Positions 7,656-13,301 of a stretch of 13,301 nt of DNA are shown here, one piece after another (position 1 is the stretch's first letter; the number at the start of each line of letters is the position of its first letter). The notes beneath the pieces were generated by a model. It was not told where the DNA came from and made no database searches. It saw nothing but the letters and a program-made list of their open reading frames with translations. The stretch covers positions 1 to 13,301 of the forward strand of contig JAZQPA010000031.1 of NCBI GenBank assembly GCA_045628125.1. The letters are read 5' to 3'. The DNA comes from Minthousia sp045628125. Lineage in GTDB: Bacteria; Bacteroidota; Bacteroidia; Bacteroidales; Bacteroidaceae. A program made the position numbers and the translations under genes.

Positions 7656-7674
7656 ACCACAAAAATACGACTCT

Positions 7675-8925
7675 TTATTTGAAAATTAAAACTTCATTGT
7701 CCTTAAATGCCTCATAGCCGCTGGTGATGACACGCTCACCGGGTTCCAGACCTTCCAGCACCTCATAATACTGCGGGTTCTGACGGCCGATGCGGATGTT
7801 GCGGCGATAGGCCTTGTGACCGCTTTTGTCCACTACGAATATCCAGCTGCCACAGGTGGTCTGGAAGAAAGGACCACGCGGAACGATAACCGCCTGCTCG
7901 GGTTGCCCTAACTCCAGATTGATGTAATAGGTCTGTCCGCTCCGGATGTTATCCGGACGCTTGCCGCTGAACACAAAATCGGTGCGGAATTTGCCATCCC
8001 GCACTTCGGGATACACCTTGCGTACCCGCAGGGCAAATTTCTCGTTGTTGCGCTCAAAAGTGGCATCCAGCCCGTTGCGTACGCGGTCGATATAATGCTC
8101 ATCTATTTGTGCCTCAACCTTATAATCACTCAAATCATTAATCTGACCAATCTTCTGTCCGGCGGAAATGTTCTGTCCCAGTTCCACATCCAGCAAGCCC
8201 AACTCGCCATCAATGGCACTGCGGACCTCCAGTTTTCCTTTGCGGTCGCGCACCAGTACCACATTCCTGCGCATATTGCTCAGATTATCCTCCATCTGGT
8301 CCATCTGTACGGTGCGGTAGATGCTGTCCTGCTGCAGGCGCCGGCTGATGAGGGCATGTTTCCGGCTTGCCAGCTCATAGTCCTCCTTGCTCTGCAGGTA
8401 TGCCTCGCGACTGATCAGTTTCTCGTTATACAGACGCTCGTTCTGGCGGAAGGCGCGCAGCTTACGCTGGGTATCCATGTCCAGTGATGCCTCCTCAGTC
8501 TCGTTGCTCAGTTTGTCCTGCTGCATGGTTACCTGAGTGTTGCGCAACAGGTTCTGCTTCTCGGCCAGTTCCGCCTCGGCATTCAGAATCTGCAGGTCTA
8601 ATCCGCTGTTACTCAATCGCACAATAACATCGCCCTTGTGAACGGTAGCCCCTTCCTCGGCCACTTTCTCCAGCACAATGCCGCCTTCTTCGGGCGAAAT
8701 CTGCACAATCTGTATGGGCTGTACCTGACCGTTCACGCGCATGTAATCCTTAAACTCACTCTGCTTAACATCAGCAAGCGTAAGCTGGTTGGCATCCACC
8801 CGCAGGGTAGAGGCATGATTTCCCCAAATGAGCCATCCGCACAGCAGCAATAGGGCAGCTCCGCCCAATGCGTAAGGGATGTGTTTCTTCTGTAACCCTT
8901 TTTTCTTTTCTAATTTTATATCCAT
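7675..8925 (-). CDS. Efflux periplasmic adaptor (membrane fusion protein, HlyD/MacA family)
   Basis: This 416-aa adaptor links the permease to the TolC-like channel. A basic N-terminus is followed by one membrane anchor (about 16-34). The two lipoyl half-motifs flank the hairpin: the first near 80-104 (G-A-T-V-H-K-G-D-V) and the second near 232-262 (D-G-E-L-G...G-Q-N-I-S-A-G-Q). Between them, about 110-225, is a long charged alpha-helical coiled-coil hairpin that would dock onto TolC. Beta-barrel and membrane-proximal domains follow, including the E-G-L-E-P-G-E-R-V-I-T-S-G motif (391-403). A TTG six bases upstream is open in frame, but the ATG at 8925 is chosen; it lies 2 nt after the TolC-like stop, which implies translational coupling. 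Confidence 0.93.
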   Translation of the reverse strand: MDIKLEKKKGLQKKHIPYALGGAALLLLCGWLIWGNHASTLRVDANQLTLADVKQSEFKDYMRVNGQVQPIQIVQISPEEGGIVLEKVAEEGATVHKGDVIVRLSNSGLDLQILNAEAELAEKQNLLRNTQVTMQQDKLSNETEEASLDMDTQRKLRAFRQNERLYNEKLISREAYLQSKEDYELASRKHALISRRLQQDSIYRTVQMDQMEDNLSNMRRNVVLVRDRKGKLEVRSAIDGELGLLDVELGQNISAGQKIGQINDLSDYKVEAQIDEHYIDRVRNGLDATFERNNEKFALRVRKVYPEVRDGKFRTDFVFSGKRPDNIRSGQTYYINLELGQPEQAVIVPRGPFFQTTCGSWIFVVDKSGHKAYRRNIRIGRQNPQYYEVLEGLEPGERVITSGYEAFKDNEVLIFK

Positions 8926-8927
8926 AA

Positions 8928-10256
8928 TCAATATAAATCTTTTCCTTTGTAATACTCTACCAATTTATCCTTCAGCAGGAACATCAGGCGGCTCTGCAAC
9001 AGGGTAGCCCGGCTCTGCAGCAGGGTGGCCGCGTTGGTCTGTACCTCGATAGGGTTGCTCAGTCCTTCCTCGTACTGCCGCTTCACCAGCTGATAGGCCA
9101 ATTCGTCCGATTTCACTTTCTTATCCATCTGGATGCTTTGCTTCAGATAGCTCTCACGGTCCAGCAGAGCCTGTTCCACCAGTTTGCGCAATTCATCGCA
9201 CTGGGCATCGTATTGTTCCTGTGCGATGCGGTAACTGTTCCGGGCCTTACGGATGTTACTGACCGTACTGAGGCGGTTGAACAGCGGAATGCTGAGGTGA
9301 AAGGCCAGATACTCACCCTCGTTGTTCCTGAACTGGTTGCTGAACGATGCCGCATGCGGATTATGCAGTGTCTTATTATAGGTGGTATTGATTCCTCCGC
9401 CCATGGAAAGTGTGGGGAAGAGCGAGCCCTTGGCCGACAGCCAATGGTGTCGGGCCGACTGCCGGGCATACGATGCCTGCTGTATGCCGGGGTTGTTCTT
9501 CAGGGCGAACTCACTGACTTCCTGTACATTGTCCAGTGTGGGTGATAGTTGTAATCCGCTGATCAACAGGCTGTCAACAGTCAGTTCCTGGTCCATGGGA
9601 TAGCTCATCTCCTGTTTAAGGGTGAGAAGGGCAGTACTGAACTGGCTTTGCTGGCAGGTCAGATCATAATCATCTGTGGCCAACTGGGCTTCCATCTGCG
9701 CCACATCGGCAGCGCTTTTGGTGCCCACCTCTTCCATGATGCGGGTCTGCTGCAGCATCAGTTGACTTTCCTTCAGCTTGGCTTGTGCCATCTGCACGGT
9801 TCCCTGATAGTACAGCACGTTGACAAATGCCTGAAACGCATTCAGTGCGGCCTGGTCCTGCTGCGACTGAAGGCTGCTTTTGCCCATCAGTACGTCGGCC
9901 CGGGCCGCATTCAGTTTATTGAGACGCTGCAAGCCATCGAACAACTGTACCGATGCCGACATCGAGTAACTGTTATAAAACGTACTGACATTGGTATACG
10001 TGTTGGTCTCAGGGTCGATGGCACGACCAAAGTTGTATTGTGCTCCCACGCCACCGTCAATGCTGGGCAGGAAGGCCCCAATGGCCTGAGTCTGGTTGCT
10101 GCGGTAGCTGTCCAGCTCCAGTTGCTGTTTCCGCACGTTATGGTTGTGCTTCACAGCGTAGACCATGCAGTCGTTCACTGTCCATACCTGCTGCGCCTGG
10201 GAACAGAGAGTCCATGCCCAGGCTGCAAGGCTTAATGTAACAATCCTAATATCCAT
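8928..10256 (-). CDS. TolC-family outer-membrane efflux channel
   Basis: This is a 442-aa outer-membrane channel, the exit duct of the tripartite exporter. A signal peptide ends near residue 21 (S-Q-A). The mature part begins W-T-V-N-D-C-M-V-Y-A, the usual opening of the first outer-membrane-efflux repeat. Two such repeats follow, each with a long amphipathic helix, a short beta segment (F-L-P-S-I-D-G-G-V-G-A-Q near 60, and L-F-P-T-L-S-M-G-G-G-I near 280), and a second helix. The late motif Y-E-E-G-L-S-N-P-I-E-V is the usual helix break before the last TolC helix. Length is normal for the family and both repeats are complete. It is the first gene of the operon, directly behind the divergent promoter region. 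Confidence 0.93.
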   Translation of the reverse strand: MDIRIVTLSLAAWAWTLCSQAQQVWTVNDCMVYAVKHNHNVRKQQLELDSYRSNQTQAIGAFLPSIDGGVGAQYNFGRAIDPETNTYTNVSTFYNSYSMSASVQLFDGLQRLNKLNAARADVLMGKSSLQSQQDQAALNAFQAFVNVLYYQGTVQMAQAKLKESQLMLQQTRIMEEVGTKSAADVAQMEAQLATDDYDLTCQQSQFSTALLTLKQEMSYPMDQELTVDSLLISGLQLSPTLDNVQEVSEFALKNNPGIQQASYARQSARHHWLSAKGSLFPTLSMGGGINTTYNKTLHNPHAASFSNQFRNNEGEYLAFHLSIPLFNRLSTVSNIRKARNSYRIAQEQYDAQCDELRKLVEQALLDRESYLKQSIQMDKKVKSDELAYQLVKRQYEEGLSNPIEVQTNAATLLQSRATLLQSRLMFLLKDKLVEYYKGKDLY

Positions 10257-10317
10257 TTTCTTCTGATAATTCGTTTATCCGTTGAGTTTTCAGTCTGTTT
10301 ATGAGTAAAATTGTATC

Positions 10318-10350
10318 GCAAAATTATGTCTGTCTGCAGTGCTACGCAAG
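10318..10350 (-). promoter_or_regulatory. Exporter operon promoter (with overlapping GG-N10-GC match)
   Basis: The minus strand has CTTG (10347-10350), a 20-nt spacer, and TAATTTTGC (10326-10318). This is a near-complete -33/-7 promoter of the Bacteroidota vegetative type and the best-formed one in the window. The implied leader is about 55 nt. The same TTGC also fits the -12 half of a sigma-54 pattern, with GG at 10358-10359 exactly 10 nt from GC at 10346-10347. The intervening bases otherwise match the sigma-54 consensus poorly. Confidence 0.65.
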
Positions 10351-10389
10351 AAGACATCCCCTGGCGAATGCAGATTGTCTAATTTTTAT

Positions 10390-10420
10390 ACACTATTGTG
10401 TCTAACTATTAAACACTATT
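10390..10420. repeat. ACTATT repeats and ACAC-TATT-GTGT inverted repeat in the divergent promoter region
   Basis: ACTATT occurs three times (10392-10397, 10405-10410, 10415-10420). The outer two belong to 8-bp copies of ACACTATT. The first also forms an inverted repeat, ACAC-TATT-GTGT, at 10390-10401. The cluster ends 4 bp before the -7 box of the regulator gene and about 40 bp from the -33 box of the exporter operon. This is where an autoregulating response regulator would be expected to bind. The site assignment is inference. Confidence 0.4.
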
Positions 10421-10424
10421 ATCG

Positions 10425-10433
10425 TAACTTTGC
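10425..10433 (+). promoter_or_regulatory. Promoter for the two-component regulator operon
   Basis: TAACTTTGC matches TAnnTTTG. A TTTG -33 box at the normal spacing is not evident (ATTG lies 26 nt upstream), which fits a promoter that needs an activator. The leader would be about 15 nt before the ATG at 10453. Confidence 0.6.
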
Positions 10434-10452
10434 CCAATCAAGGTAAAGAATT

Positions 10453-10980
10453 ATGGAAAAATATGGAACCATTCTGGCGGTGGATGACAATCAGGGCATC
10501 CTTACTGCCCTGAAATATTGCCTGAACGAGGCATTTGAAAGAGTATTGACACTGGACAATCCGGAAAAGTTGCTTGCATTACTGCAACAGGAAAATGTGG
10601 ATATGATTCTGCTGGACATGAACTTCTCGCTGGGAGTGAACTCCGGACAGGAGGGCATATTCTGGCTGCAAACCTTACAGAAGCGTCATCCGGATATTCC
10701 GGTGGTGCTGCTTACGGCTTATGCTGATGTGCCACTGGCAGTTAAGGGCCTGAAGAACGGGGCTGCTGATTTCATCACCAAGCCTTGGGACAACGAGGAA
10801 CTGATTCATAAACTGACCGATGTGATGCGTAAGCAGCAGGAACTGGCACCCCTGGACAAGATGGAGGCAGAGCATATTCAGCGTGCGCTGGATAAGAGTC
10901 ACGGCAATATGTCGAAGGCTGCTGAGATGCTGGGCATCAGTCGTGCCACCTTATATAATAAACTGAAGAAGATGTCATGA
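10453..10980 (+). CDS. Response regulator, receiver plus Fis-type HTH, no AAA+ domain
   Basis: This 175-aa cytoplasmic transcription regulator has a complete receiver domain, residues about 5-125. The acidic pair is D11-D12, the phospho-acceptor D55 (I-L-L-D-M-N-F), the switch residue T88 (V-V-L-L-T-A-Y-A) and K110 (T-K-P-W). Residues about 136-173 are a Fis-family helix-turn-helix (G151-N-M-S-K-A-A-E-M-L-G-I-S-R-A-T-L-Y-N-K170), as found at the C-terminus of NtrC-type regulators. The two are joined by about 10 residues. NtrC-type relatives carry a roughly 230-aa sigma-54-activating AAA+ ATPase between them; here it is absent, giving an ActR/RegA-like layout. The receiver, including the insert-like M-N-F-S-L-G-V-N-S-G, strongly resembles the sigma-54-type regulators that I recall beside ABC exporters in Bacteroidota. 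It should therefore act without sigma-54. It overlaps the kinase gene by four bases. It likely controls the divergent exporter operon. Confidence 0.9.
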   Translation: MEKYGTILAVDDNQGILTALKYCLNEAFERVLTLDNPEKLLALLQQENVDMILLDMNFSLGVNSGQEGIFWLQTLQKRHPDIPVVLLTAYADVPLAVKGLKNGAADFITKPWDNEELIHKLTDVMRKQQELAPLDKMEAEHIQRALDKSHGNMSKAAEMLGISRATLYNKLKKMS

Positions 10981-11837
10981 TTATCGGATTCATTATAGGT
11001 GCAGCGATTTGTCTTCTAGCGTGTGCGGGGTGGTACTGGCGTCATCAGCGCCTGTTGCGTGACCGCAGCGAGATTATGCTGGAGGCCATACGAAACCGCG
11101 ATTTCACCTTCCGGCTTCCGGTCAGAGGATTGGCCTTTGGTGAGAAATCGCTGCAGGAATCGCTGAACCAACTGGGCAGCATGGTACAGAGCCAGCTGAA
11201 CCAGAATGAGGTGGAATCCTGGGAGCGCATTACCCGGGTGCTTACCCATGAGATTATGAACTCGGTGGCACCCATTGCCAGCATCAGCGATACCTTCATG
11301 CACCGCAAGGACGTGCAGGGCACTCCGCTGTACGACGGTATCCGTGCCATTCACGATACCAGCTCGGGACTGATTTCCTTTGTGGAGGGATTCCGTAAGT
11401 TCTCGGCTCTGCAGGATCCGGAACCATCGGATATGCTGATTGCACCATTTCTGAATCAGTTTCCCGCCCTGTATCCCGAGGTAGAGTGGTGCGTAGATGT
11501 GGGTGACCCTGATAGGATGGTCCGTACCGATGAGAATCTGTTGCGTCAGGTAGTTATCAATATGATTAAGAATGCTATCGAGGCTGGTGCCCAGCGCATT
11601 GGCATGAAAGTGGTCCGGAGAAATGATACCACCATGTTGAAGATAAGCAATAACGGTTCTCCCATTCCAGCCGATGTGGCCCGTGAGATATTTGTGCCGT
11701 TCTTTACCACTAAACGCACGGGAAACGGCATCGGCTTGAGCCTGAGCCGGCGAGTGCTGATTCAGCAGGGAGGAAGTCTGGAATTACAGGAACATGCCGA
11801 GAGCGGTTACCATACTACCTTTGTGTTGGGATTCTGA
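10977..11837 (+). CDS. Short membrane-anchored sensor histidine kinase
   Basis: This 286-aa kinase is the partner of the preceding regulator, coupled by an ATGA stop/start overlap. Residues 2-20 are one membrane helix, followed by R-H-Q-R. A short linker (about 30-80) leads to the H box, L89-T-H91-E-I-M-N-S, with His91 as the phosphorylation site. The catalytic domain has the N box (N195-M-I-K-N199-A), an N225-N-G-S-P-I segment in the place of the usual D-x-G-x-G, the F box P241-F-F-T-T-K246 and the G2 box G249-N-G-I-G-L. There is no periplasmic domain and no room for a PAS or full HAMP domain. Relatives beside this kind of exporter, as I recall them, are about 420-450 aa with an extra sensory region before the H box. 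It may sense the membrane directly or a partner such as the exporter. Confidence 0.88.
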   Translation: MIIGFIIGAAICLLACAGWYWRHQRLLRDRSEIMLEAIRNRDFTFRLPVRGLAFGEKSLQESLNQLGSMVQSQLNQNEVESWERITRVLTHEIMNSVAPIASISDTFMHRKDVQGTPLYDGIRAIHDTSSGLISFVEGFRKFSALQDPEPSDMLIAPFLNQFPALYPEVEWCVDVGDPDRMVRTDENLLRQVVINMIKNAIEAGAQRIGMKVVRRNDTTMLKISNNGSPIPADVAREIFVPFFTTKRTGNGIGLSLSRRVLIQQGGSLELQEHAESGYHTTFVLGF

Positions 11838-11890
11838 ATCGTTCCCTTCTTAAACAGCGCCTTTTAGTAAGTTTTAACAAAAAAGAAAGG

Positions 11891-11920
11891 TTTGATGTAA
11901 TTCATACTTGGTATATTTGC
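11891..11920 (+). promoter_or_regulatory. Promoter for the TPR protein gene
   Basis: TTTG (11891-11894), a 17-nt spacer and TATATTTGC (11912-11920) match both Bacteroidota promoter boxes, with a spacer about 2 nt short. No terminator hairpin separates it from the kinase gene, so read-through from the regulator operon is also possible. The start site would fall near 11926, only a few bases before the first ATG. Confidence 0.6.
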
Positions 11921-11932
11921 CACTCAAGAATC

Positions 11933-13189
11933 ATGACAATGCGAAGGACCGGATTCATCAGACTGAATGAAGGCAGGGGAAATATCATGTTTGCCCTGTG
12001 GCTGATGTTGTTTTTGTGCGGCACACTGAACCTGCGGGCACAAAATCAGCAAGCCCTGTTGACTGAACGTTTGGAACAGGCAGAGAACTACCGTCAGAAT
12101 GCCCAGTACATCAAGGCCCTGCAGGCTTATACTGATGTGCTGAAGATAGATTCCCTGCACGATGAGGCTCTTCACAAGCGGGTGCGGTGCCTGATGTCAT
12201 TGGGTAACTATCAGCAGAGTATAGAGGAATGCAAGCGCATGATAGACCGTGACAGCATGGATGTGGCAGCATGGCGCATGCAGGGCATTTGCCAATACCG
12301 CCTGCAGGAGGACGGTTTTGCCTTTGTAGCCTTGAGCAAGGCGTACGAGCTGGATTCGGAAGATTATGGTACCGTGGAGGCGCTGAGCAGCCTGCTGAAC
12401 AAGGCAAAGGAATATGACGAGTGTATCCGCATCACTGATATCTATAGGCAGAAGGATACCCTGAATCTGGTGATCAACCAGAATGCAGCTGAGGCTTTTT
12501 TCCGTCAGGAGCGGTTCCGCCCGGCATTGGAGCGTTATAATCAGCTGGTGAAACTGGGTGATCACAGTTACTATACGCATTATTTCCGTGGCATGACCTT
12601 CTTTGGCCTGGAGCGCTATTTCGAGGCATACCGTGATCTGCACCGGGCACTACAGATTGATCCGGAGAATACCAACCTACTGTATTATACGGCATTGGCA
12701 GGTGCAAAGACCTCGTGGAAGAAAGAGGCAGTGCAGTATATCGAGGAGGCGCGTGACATTGTGATTCCTAATGACAGTACCCTGAATTGGCTCTATAATG
12801 GCATGGCATCGGTTTACAACACTGTGCCTGATCAGGATGAGGCCTACGAGCAGACCATGCTGAAAATGTATGAGTTGAACCCAAGCCGCATACGAATCTT
12901 CAGTACCCTGTGTGGCCATTTCAGTTATACCAATCCGCAAAAAGCGCTGGATTATGCCAAGCGTTTTGTAAAGATGGTACCAGAATCGCTCCGTAAGAAT
13001 CCGAATGAGGTGGAACAGAAGGACCGGCCAATAGCCTACAGCTATCAGCAGATGGTGTACTTTATAGACCATTTTGATGAGTTGCTTGAAACCCAGAAAC
13101 AGATGAAGGAATCCGAACGGAAACGTCAGGAGGAGTGGGAGCGCAGGCGACGGGAACGGCAGTTCTGGCAACAGGGAACACAAAAATAA
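11933..13189 (+). CDS. Exported TPR-repeat protein
   Basis: This is a 418-aa protein made almost entirely of tetratricopeptide repeats, expected to be a periplasmic or envelope-bound scaffold. A hydrophobic segment (about residues 19-34, M-F-A-L-W-L-M-L-F-L) ending L-R-A-Q looks like a signal peptide. Helical pairs of about 34 residues run from near 45 to 380. Clear TPR matches are A-L-Q-A-Y-T-D-V-L-K-I-D (near 62), S-I-E-E-C-K-R-M-I, A-L-E-R-Y-N-Q-L-V and A-Y-R-D-L-H-R-A-L-Q-I-D-P. The C-terminus (about 385-418) is a highly charged Arg/Glu helix. The start is uncertain: 11933 or 11939 gives a basic n-region, while 11987 starts at the hydrophobic segment but lacks positive charge. A link to the exporter is suggested only by position. 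Function not recognised. Confidence 0.85.
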   Translation: MTMRRTGFIRLNEGRGNIMFALWLMLFLCGTLNLRAQNQQALLTERLEQAENYRQNAQYIKALQAYTDVLKIDSLHDEALHKRVRCLMSLGNYQQSIEECKRMIDRDSMDVAAWRMQGICQYRLQEDGFAFVALSKAYELDSEDYGTVEALSSLLNKAKEYDECIRITDIYRQKDTLNLVINQNAAEAFFRQERFRPALERYNQLVKLGDHSYYTHYFRGMTFFGLERYFEAYRDLHRALQIDPENTNLLYYTALAGAKTSWKKEAVQYIEEARDIVIPNDSTLNWLYNGMASVYNTVPDQDEAYEQTMLKMYELNPSRIRIFSTLCGHFSYTNPQKALDYAKRFVKMVPESLRKNPNEVEQKDRPIAYSYQQMVYFIDHFDELLETQKQMKESERKRQEEWERRRRERQFWQQGTQK

Positions 13190-13191
13190 AG

Positions 13192-13230
13192 AAAGGTGGC
13201 CAACATCAGGTTGCGCCACCTTTTTATTTT
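13192..13230. terminator. Bidirectional terminator between convergent genes
   Basis: Arms AAAGGTGGC (13192-13200) and GCCACCTTT (13215-13223) continue inward as CAAC/GTTG with one bulged base, closing a 5-nt loop. On the plus strand TTTTTATTTTT follows. On the minus strand the complement of 13181-13194 is also T-rich. It begins 2 bp after the TPR stop codon and ends at the stop codon of the converging gene, so it probably serves both. Confidence 0.9.
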
Positions 13231-13301
13231 TATTCTTTACGTTTACCAAAAGTGATGATGTCACTCCACTTTTCAAAGTCGTGTCGGAACTGGATACCCA
13301 A
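13230..13301 (-). CDS. 3' end of a minus-strand gene, product not identified
   Basis: The last 23 codons and a TAA stop (13230-13232) of a gene that enters from the right. The residues visible begin L-G-I-Q-F-R-H-D-F-E-K-W and end F-G-K-R-K-E. The frame is open to the window edge, the residues are not low-complexity, and the stop abuts a terminator suited to this direction, so I take it as a real gene end. The alternating hydrophobic pattern (L-G-I-Q-F, I-I-T-F) would suit the last strands of an outer-membrane barrel, for example an LptD-type assembly protein, but that is a guess. Confidence 0.6.
   Translation of the reverse strand: MGIQFRHDFEKWSDIITFGKRKE

Noticed and set aside
7660..7667. 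TATTTTTG on the minus strand, a match to the -7 core before the permease
   Set aside because: It is only about 5 nt from the ATG inside a 19-nt gap, would give a transcript with no leader, and lacks a -33 box; A/T-rich start context explains it.
8926..8931. TTG as an alternative start of the adaptor gene
   Set aside because: It overlaps the TolC-like stop codon and adds only two residues; the ATG at 8925 has normal context.
10265..10279. GATAA-5 nt-TTATC inverted repeat in the exporter leader
   Set aside because: Five A/T-rich pairs are too weak and too common to support a function.
11838..11890. Search for a terminator between the kinase and TPR genes
   Set aside because: Only A/T runs are present; no stem of useful length could be found, so none is annotated.

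Overview
The window reads as chromosomal DNA of a Bacteroidota bacterium, most likely order Bacteroidales and perhaps Prevotellaceae. Six intergenic regions carry the Bacteroidota -7 promoter core TAnnTTTG, always followed by C. The start codons are preceded by A/T-rich sequence instead of strong Shine-Dalgarno motifs. The gene families also fit: an RRM RNA-binding protein, a carboxypeptidase-regulatory-domain outer-membrane barrel, and an 8-TM FtsX/MacB-type permease with its own MFP and TolC. The genus assignment is inference.

Layout, left to right. (1) 1-1085, minus strand: an RRM protein with a long Arg/Tyr-rich tail, a strong terminator downstream, and an unusually long (about 290 nt) leader that can fold. 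(2) 1181-1967, minus: a secreted SGNH/GDSL-type hydrolase with its own promoter and terminator. (3) 2009-4523, minus: an 805-aa outer-membrane beta-barrel protein with its own promoter. (4) 4594-10350, minus: a tightly packed operon TolC-like > periplasmic adaptor > FtsX-type permease > ABC ATPase (gaps of 2, 19 and 11 nt), encoding a complete MacAB-TolC-like tripartite exporter. (5) 10425-11837, plus, divergent from the exporter: a response regulator and a histidine kinase overlapping by ATGA. (6) 11912-13189, plus: an exported TPR-repeat protein, ending in a terminator shared with (7) the last 23 codons of a minus-strand gene that runs off the window.

The central unit is the exporter plus the divergent two-component system, which probably controls the exporter promoter and perhaps the adjacent barrel gene. 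The most unusual point is that both signalling proteins look pared down. The response regulator is receiver plus Fis-type HTH with no sigma-54 AAA+ ATPase domain. The kinase is one membrane anchor plus catalytic core, with almost nothing between. The exporter promoter is a good Bacteroidota vegetative promoter whose -33 element coincides with a GG-N10-GC match, possibly a relic of sigma-54 control. No mobile element, CRISPR array, tRNA or rRNA was seen. Identifications rest on motif reading and memory of the families; no searches were run.
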